Positions 60,301 through 64,000 of a DNA stretch of 64,000 bases are shown piece by piece. Position numbers and translations under genes: made by a program. Source of the stretch: Bin87 sp965116565 (GTDB taxonomy: Bacteria; Chloroflexota; Dehalococcoidia; Lucifugimonadales; UBA3495); contig OZ220699.1 in the NCBI GenBank assembly GCA_965116565.1, positions 1,860,001-1,924,000 on the forward strand. The letters are read 5' to 3'. A model generated the notes under the pieces. The model saw only the letters and a program-made list of their open reading frames with translations, was not told where the DNA came from and made no database searches. How positions within the stretch are numbered: position 1 is the stretch's first letter; every line of letters starts with the position of its first letter.

Positions 60301-61230
60301 ATGTACCCACTCCACATTTTCGCTGATAATCCCTTCGACCGCGGCGAGGTTGAACGCCGCGATGAGGATTGGATCATTCAGCAATCCCGCGCTTCGGGCA
60401 GCAAGTTCCTCCCGTTCCGCAACCTCAACGTCCTGCTCACCGACGACTCTCCGCCCGAACTGGGTTGGCTTGCCACCCAACATGCGCAACCGCTGCCGGC
60501 CAGCGCCGAGTGGATATTCCTGGGCCTTCTGGACGGTGTCGCCCACTTCGCCTACGACCTCTCCAGGGATGCCGCTGCAGCCGAGCAGGTCCTCGACGCC
60601 ACCGGCTGGCACTTCGAGGATTGTCGCACTGCCGGCGAGACCATGTCCGGCCCCAACACCGGCATGCTGTCCCAGGCCCGCGCCCAACTCGACTGGAACC
60701 TGCGCCACAGCTTCTGCTCGGTCTGTGGCCACCCGACCGACAAGGGGCGCGGCGGACAGGTCCGCAAATGTCCCGCCTGCAGCGCCCAACATTTCCCCCG
60801 AACCGACCCGGTGGTGATCACCGTCGTCGCCGACACCGCGGGCGATCGCTGTCTCCTCGGTCAGTCGCGCGGCCGCCTCCAACGAATGCGAGCCTACTCC
60901 GCCCTCGCGGGTTTCATGGACCAAGGCGAGTGCATCGAGGAAGCCGTCGCCCGCGAAGTCATGGAGGAAGCCGGCATCCGCGTGAAAAACGTCCGGTATC
61001 ACTCCTCGCAGCCCTGGCCATTCCCGTCTTCCCTGATGATCGGGTGCATCGCTGAGGCCGATACGACCAACATAAACATGGACAACGAGGAGATGACCGA
61101 CGTCAAATGGTTCACCCGTACCGAGGTGCTCAAGGCTTTGGACGGGCGCAGCGAGGAATTGACCGTCCCCGGTCCTATCGCCATCGCGCACCATCTGATC
61201 AAGGCCTGGGCCAATGGCGACATGCCCTGA
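60301..61230 (+). CDS. nudC: NAD(+) diphosphatase (NudC)
   Basis: This enzyme hydrolyses NADH/NAD+ to NMN(H) and AMP and can remove NAD caps from RNA. The 309-residue protein has an N-terminal NudC domain, a zinc ribbon (Cys139, Cys142, Cys157, Cys160), a Nudix box GFMDQGECIEEAVAREVMEEAGI split over residues 204-226, and the NudC-specific SQPWPFPSSLM. ATG 60301 is chosen because GGAG lies before it and the family begins there. Length is normal. Confidence 0.9.
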   Translation: MYPLHIFADNPFDRGEVERRDEDWIIQQSRASGSKFLPFRNLNVLLTDDSPPELGWLATQHAQPLPASAEWIFLGLLDGVAHFAYDLSRDAAAAEQVLDATGWHFEDCRTAGETMSGPNTGMLSQARAQLDWNLRHSFCSVCGHPTDKGRGGQVRKCPACSAQHFPRTDPVVITVVADTAGDRCLLGQSRGRLQRMRAYSALAGFMDQGECIEEAVAREVMEEAGIRVKNVRYHSSQPWPFPSSLMIGCIAEADTTNINMDNEEMTDVKWFTRTEVLKALDGRSEELTVPGPIAIAHHLIKAWANGDMP

Positions 61231-61257
61231 GCCAACCCCCATCACGGCCAGGTTCGA

Positions 61258-61287
61258 AGCGCGGTCCGATGGCATGCGGGCCGCGCT
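61258..61287 (+). terminator. Hairpin after nudC
   Basis: AGCGCGGtCC and GGgCCGCGCT can pair around a ten-base loop shortly after the nudC stop. No T-run follows, so it is a weak candidate. Confidence 0.3.
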
Positions 61288-61389
61288 CCTTGGTTAAGTT
61301 CTGGCCCCGCGCTGACACGGACCGGTAGCGCGGGAAAATCGCCTGCTCTATTGTGGAATCCTGACCTTTGTTTGGAGGCACGCTGCCAA

Positions 61390-61989
61390 TTGACCATCAA
61401 TACGTTTCCAACGGATAGCGCTGCAACGCCGCACCAATCGGCAACAACGCCCGACCATCCGTATATTTACTATCCGCCCTATTCGGCGCAATATCTCGGA
61501 GGTTTGGTAGGTCGTCTAAATGACCTGTCCGGCGGTGATGTGCCCGGGGTGTTGCCGTCCCTGAACGAACCGACGCTCTACGCGCTGGCCGCGGCCGCGA
61601 CACTCAGCAACCTACCAACCGCGAGCGAATTTCTCGCCGACTCTGCCGTGCCTCTCCGCGACGAACTCCGCGTGCGTGGTTGTCGAGGCATGGGGGCGGA
61701 ACCCGCCGGGCCGGTGCGCCGCGGTCGGCTCATCCAGTTGGTGGCTACATTCGCCACCCTCTCTGTAGCGGGAGCATCCCTCTTGCAGCGGCACACTCTC
61801 GTGGGAGACTGCCCGTTCTGCGGTGCCCAGCGGTTTCGACTATTCCTGCCGTCCGTCCGTTGGCGCTGTTTTACCTGCGGCCGCGAGGGTGCGCTCCTGG
61901 AATTTGCCGAGCGCCTGCTGGAAACCCGTTCTCAGATCGCGTCGGAGAACCAACGGCGTTCGCGAGACCCGGTCGATCTTCCCCTATGA
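61390..61989 (+). CDS. Protein with a C-terminal CHC2-like zinc ribbon
   Basis: A 199-residue protein from TTG 61390 (GGAGG 11 bases upstream). The N-terminal ~130 residues are Pro/Ala-rich and then helical, with no known domain. The C-terminus (about 138-180) has CPFCGAQRFRLFLPSVRWRCFTCGREGALLEFAERLL, close to the CHC2 zinc-ribbon of DnaG primases (C-P-x-H/C ... C-F-x-C-G-x-x-G). The primase catalytic (TOPRIM) domain is missing. Such isolated ribbons usually bind nucleic acid or partner proteins. Function unknown. Confidence 0.6.
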   Translation: MTINTFPTDSAATPHQSATTPDHPYIYYPPYSAQYLGGLVGRLNDLSGGDVPGVLPSLNEPTLYALAAAATLSNLPTASEFLADSAVPLRDELRVRGCRGMGAEPAGPVRRGRLIQLVATFATLSVAGASLLQRHTLVGDCPFCGAQRFRLFLPSVRWRCFTCGREGALLEFAERLLETRSQIASENQRRSRDPVDLPL

Positions 61990-61990
61990 T

Positions 61991-64000
61991 CTACCCTGCT
62001 CCGTCAACCCAAACCCGGTAGGAACCCGGTTGCATCGTTGCCGGCGCGGCGGGAGCGACCGCAATCACCAAACGATCTCCCGACACAACCTCCACCGCAA
62101 GCGACCCTACCAGACGATCGCGTTCTGCGTCCCAAGTCAAATCCATTCGATGGGCCGGGTTTTCGGATCCGTCCAGGATCACCCACACAATCCAGTCTTG
62201 GCGTACCTGGTTGTTGACCAGAACGAACCCGTCCGGCGCCCAATCGCCCGCGTCGGCTGCGTTGTCCCTTCCCGATATCTTGGGATCCTGAACGCACATC
62301 CCCGGTCCGTTGATTGCGTCGTCCGTGACGTAGTGAAACCGTACCATCGCCTCGCGCCCGGCGTAATCGGCCAACGACGCCGTGCCGTCCTGCCATCCGC
62401 CTGAGTCTCCGGTGTACCCATAACCGTAACTGTTTCCCACCGGGTTCGCGTCGGTCGTCCCCGAAGCCTGCAAAACGTCCCAGGTCGCCCCACCGTCCAC
62501 CGATGCCGAAACATACAGGTAGTCCCACTCCTCCTCGATGTCGTGCCAGTACCGGTAGGTCAACTCGGGCTCGGCCCCATTCCCGGAAACCGCCGGAACC
62601 GTCAGCCGTCGGGTGAGAGTCGCGGATATCGTGTCGCCGCGATTGCTCCACCAGCATTTATCGTCCACCTCGGTCGGAAGTAATGGAGTCGTGCCCAACC
62701 CTTCAAAACGCACCGTGATCCCGTCGTCGACGTCCTGAAGGCGAACATAATCTATGGCGTATTGTGCCAGCGACTGCGACGGTCCGTCGTCGTCCGCATT
62801 CTGCCTTTTGGTGATCGACGCCTGGACGTCCAGATTCCCGTATCCGTACCGGCCTGCCTCTTCGTCCAGCAGGTTCGCCACCATCCAGTCGGCGAAAACC
62901 GTATGGAAATTTGCCTGACCCCCTACGGTGGCCGCCGAACCCCTTAGTGCCAGAAACTCATCGACCGCCTCAATGCCGTCGCTGTCGATCGCCAACAGGT
63001 CCTGCAACCCTCCTGCCGGCGCGTAATGTTCCCGCATGTAGTGGGCGAACAGCGCCGCCGCCCCGTAGTTGAGCCCGACGCTCCCGGAAAGATCAGCCGG
63101 CCAGTTCACCAGCGATGCGTAAGGGCGGCGCAAGTACCCAAATATGCTCCCGGCCCGGTAGCCGGCCTCTGTTACGGCAAGCTCAGATAGACCCTCGTTC
63201 AACCACGTGGCCTCGGAGTCGTCAGCCACCTGGTGAATCACGTGCTGCAACTCGTGCGCCAGGATGTCGAGCAGTCTCTCGTCCCCGTATGCCGCCGCGC
63301 GAGTGTTGATGTAGATGGCGGGCAACTCGTTGCTATAGGGGCTCACCGTGGATGGATATTGATCGCTCCCCGAAACGTAGCCGCCGACACCGGGAATGCG
63401 CCCGTTGATCACGTGCACCCGTTCCGGTTCGTCGCCCGAAGCGAACACGGCCTCCAATGGGGGGAAGACCTGCTCTTCCGCGTCAGCAACCGTGCGGGCA
63501 ACCTCGTCGTCCGATGCGTCATGCGATGCGCCCGCCCACCAGTAGGCGTTTTCGGAGATCGCGGCCAACCGGAACTCGTTCCGCACCATCGTCCGCTTTG
63601 GGTAGTCCAGGGTCCAGAAGTCCCGGAGATCGCCGACCTGCAATCCGGTGAGTTGTGCCGTGCTCGTCGTTTCCGGCTCCAGGCCTTTCCAGCGCATCTG
63701 TCGAGCCAGCAACAACAGGTCCCTGTCTGGCGGCGTCGGAAAATCGTCGGCCGTCATCGCGGCGCCGCGAATGCTGGCCGGCATTGCCCGTACGTTGGGG
63801 CCCGTCTCTCTCGGTGTGTTGGCAGAGGGGGCCGCGGTTGCGTGCGGAGCCGGCGCCAATTGGGTGGACGGTGCGGCCGCGGTTGGCGTCGGGGCGTTTG
63901 GCCGAGTGTTCGTCCCGGCGACAGTCGGCGCCGCGACCGGAGATCGGACGTCATCGGGTCGTTCATCCGGAGAGCACGCCACGCCCAACCACACCACCGC
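61991..64000 (-). CDS. Secreted immune-inhibitor-A-like metallopeptidase, 5' end outside the window
   Basis: At least 668 residues; the gene runs off the right edge, so the start is not visible. The first residues include LGVACSPDE, a lipobox, so it is a probable lipoprotein. A long Ala/Pro/Thr linker follows. The catalytic zinc site is HELQHVIH (about residue 247), with a downstream glutamate in NEGLSELAVTEAGY. The C-terminal ~250 residues are a beta-rich domain with YRYWHDIEEEWDYLYVSASVDGGATW and WQDGTASLADYAGREAMVRF, as found in immune inhibitor A-type (M6-like) peptidases. It would degrade extracellular protein. Confidence 0.8.
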   Translation of the reverse strand, partial: AVVWLGVACSPDERPDDVRSPVAAPTVAGTNTRPNAPTPTAAAPSTQLAPAPHATAAPSANTPRETGPNVRAMPASIRGAAMTADDFPTPPDRDLLLLARQMRWKGLEPETTSTAQLTGLQVGDLRDFWTLDYPKRTMVRNEFRLAAISENAYWWAGASHDASDDEVARTVADAEEQVFPPLEAVFASGDEPERVHVINGRIPGVGGYVSGSDQYPSTVSPYSNELPAIYINTRAAAYGDERLLDILAHELQHVIHQVADDSEATWLNEGLSELAVTEAGYRAGSIFGYLRRPYASLVNWPADLSGSVGLNYGAAALFAHYMREHYAPAGGLQDLLAIDSDGIEAVDEFLALRGSAATVGGQANFHTVFADWMVANLLDEEAGRYGYGNLDVQASITKRQNADDDGPSQSLAQYAIDYVRLQDVDDGITVRFEGLGTTPLLPTEVDDKCWWSNRGDTISATLTRRLTVPAVSGNGAEPELTYRYWHDIEEEWDYLYVSASVDGGATWDVLQASGTTDANPVGNSYGYGYTGDSGGWQDGTASLADYAGREAMVRFHYVTDDAINGPGMCVQDPKISGRDNAADAGDWAPDGFVLVNNQVRQDWIVWVILDGSENPAHRMDLTWDAERDRLVGSLAVEVVSGDRLVIAVAPAAPATMQPGSYRVWVDGAG

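Noticed and set aside
59917..61275. 452-residue minus-strand frame opposite nudC and the aspartic-protease-like gene
   Set aside because: Shadow of two clear plus-strand genes; no own motif.
1..64000. CRISPR arrays, rRNA or tRNA genes, phage modules
   Set aside because: No regularly spaced repeats, no cloverleaf or rRNA signatures and no structural or integrase genes were seen by reading.

Overview
The window is GC-rich, densely coded bacterial DNA with many GTG and TTG starts and short overlapping operons. No rRNA, tRNA or CRISPR array was seen. The gene content (DAP-pathway lysine genes, four CaiB/BaiF CoA-transferases, a molybdenum hydroxylase of the CO-dehydrogenase/xanthine-dehydrogenase family, an LLM flavin monooxygenase, several amidases and amidohydrolases, an orphan CtaG) fits an aerobic heterotrophic Chloroflexota such as the Dehalococcoidia/SAR202 group. 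This is inference from gene content, not a database result.

Layout. 0-3.4 kb: the end of an alpha/beta-hydrolase-like gene, then a decayed oligopeptide ABC transporter (lipoprotein signal fused to a gutted DppC on the minus strand, a twice-frameshifted DppB on the plus strand). 3.4-6.6 kb: dapB-asd-dapA; lysA lies at 12-13 kb. 6.7-11.9 kb: housekeeping genes (NYN nuclease, plsC, cmk with a 3' frameshift, HNH nuclease, Smr protein, holB). 13.3-17.4 kb: a three-subunit Mo hydroxylase behind a good promoter, its large subunit ending in a histidine-rich tail. 17.4-24.9 kb: surE, MFS transporter, PIG-L deacetylase, VOC protein, two tandem paralogues with a HicB-like N-terminus and a Cys4 C-terminus, a DUF35 protein and its thiolase. 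25-28.6 kb: two amidases, one coupled to a GatC/AtzG-like subunit. 28.9-39.7 kb: metG, polyprenyl synthase, amidohydrolase, MBL and HAD hydrolases, DUF1697, and the minus-strand run tyrA-aroA-gmk-lipA.

39.8-64 kb: a ThDP decarboxylase, an HpcH/HpaI aldolase and an LLM monooxygenase; then ctaG with a YtkA-like partner and a DUF6338 gene broken by three in-frame stops. A clean IS256-family element with an 8-bp target duplication follows. Next is an 11-kb catabolic block with four CaiB/BaiF CoA-transferases, a double hot-dog dehydratase, an atypical SDR and an enoyl-CoA hydratase, interleaved with small membrane proteins, a Uma2 protein, two aspartic-protease-like proteins and a TIR/deoxyribosyltransferase-like protein. 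The window ends with a NudC-type hydrolase, a zinc-ribbon protein and a secreted immune-inhibitor-A-like metallopeptidase.

The 48-60 kb block looks like a CoA-thioester pathway: CoA transfer to an unidentified acid, then hydration/dehydration and oxidation. Its substrate cannot be read from the sequence. Four single- or double-base indels (two in dppB, one in cmk, one in a small membrane gene) sit in short homopolymers or dinucleotide runs and may be assembly errors. The DUF6338 nonsense codons and the dppC deletions are not of that kind and look like real decay.
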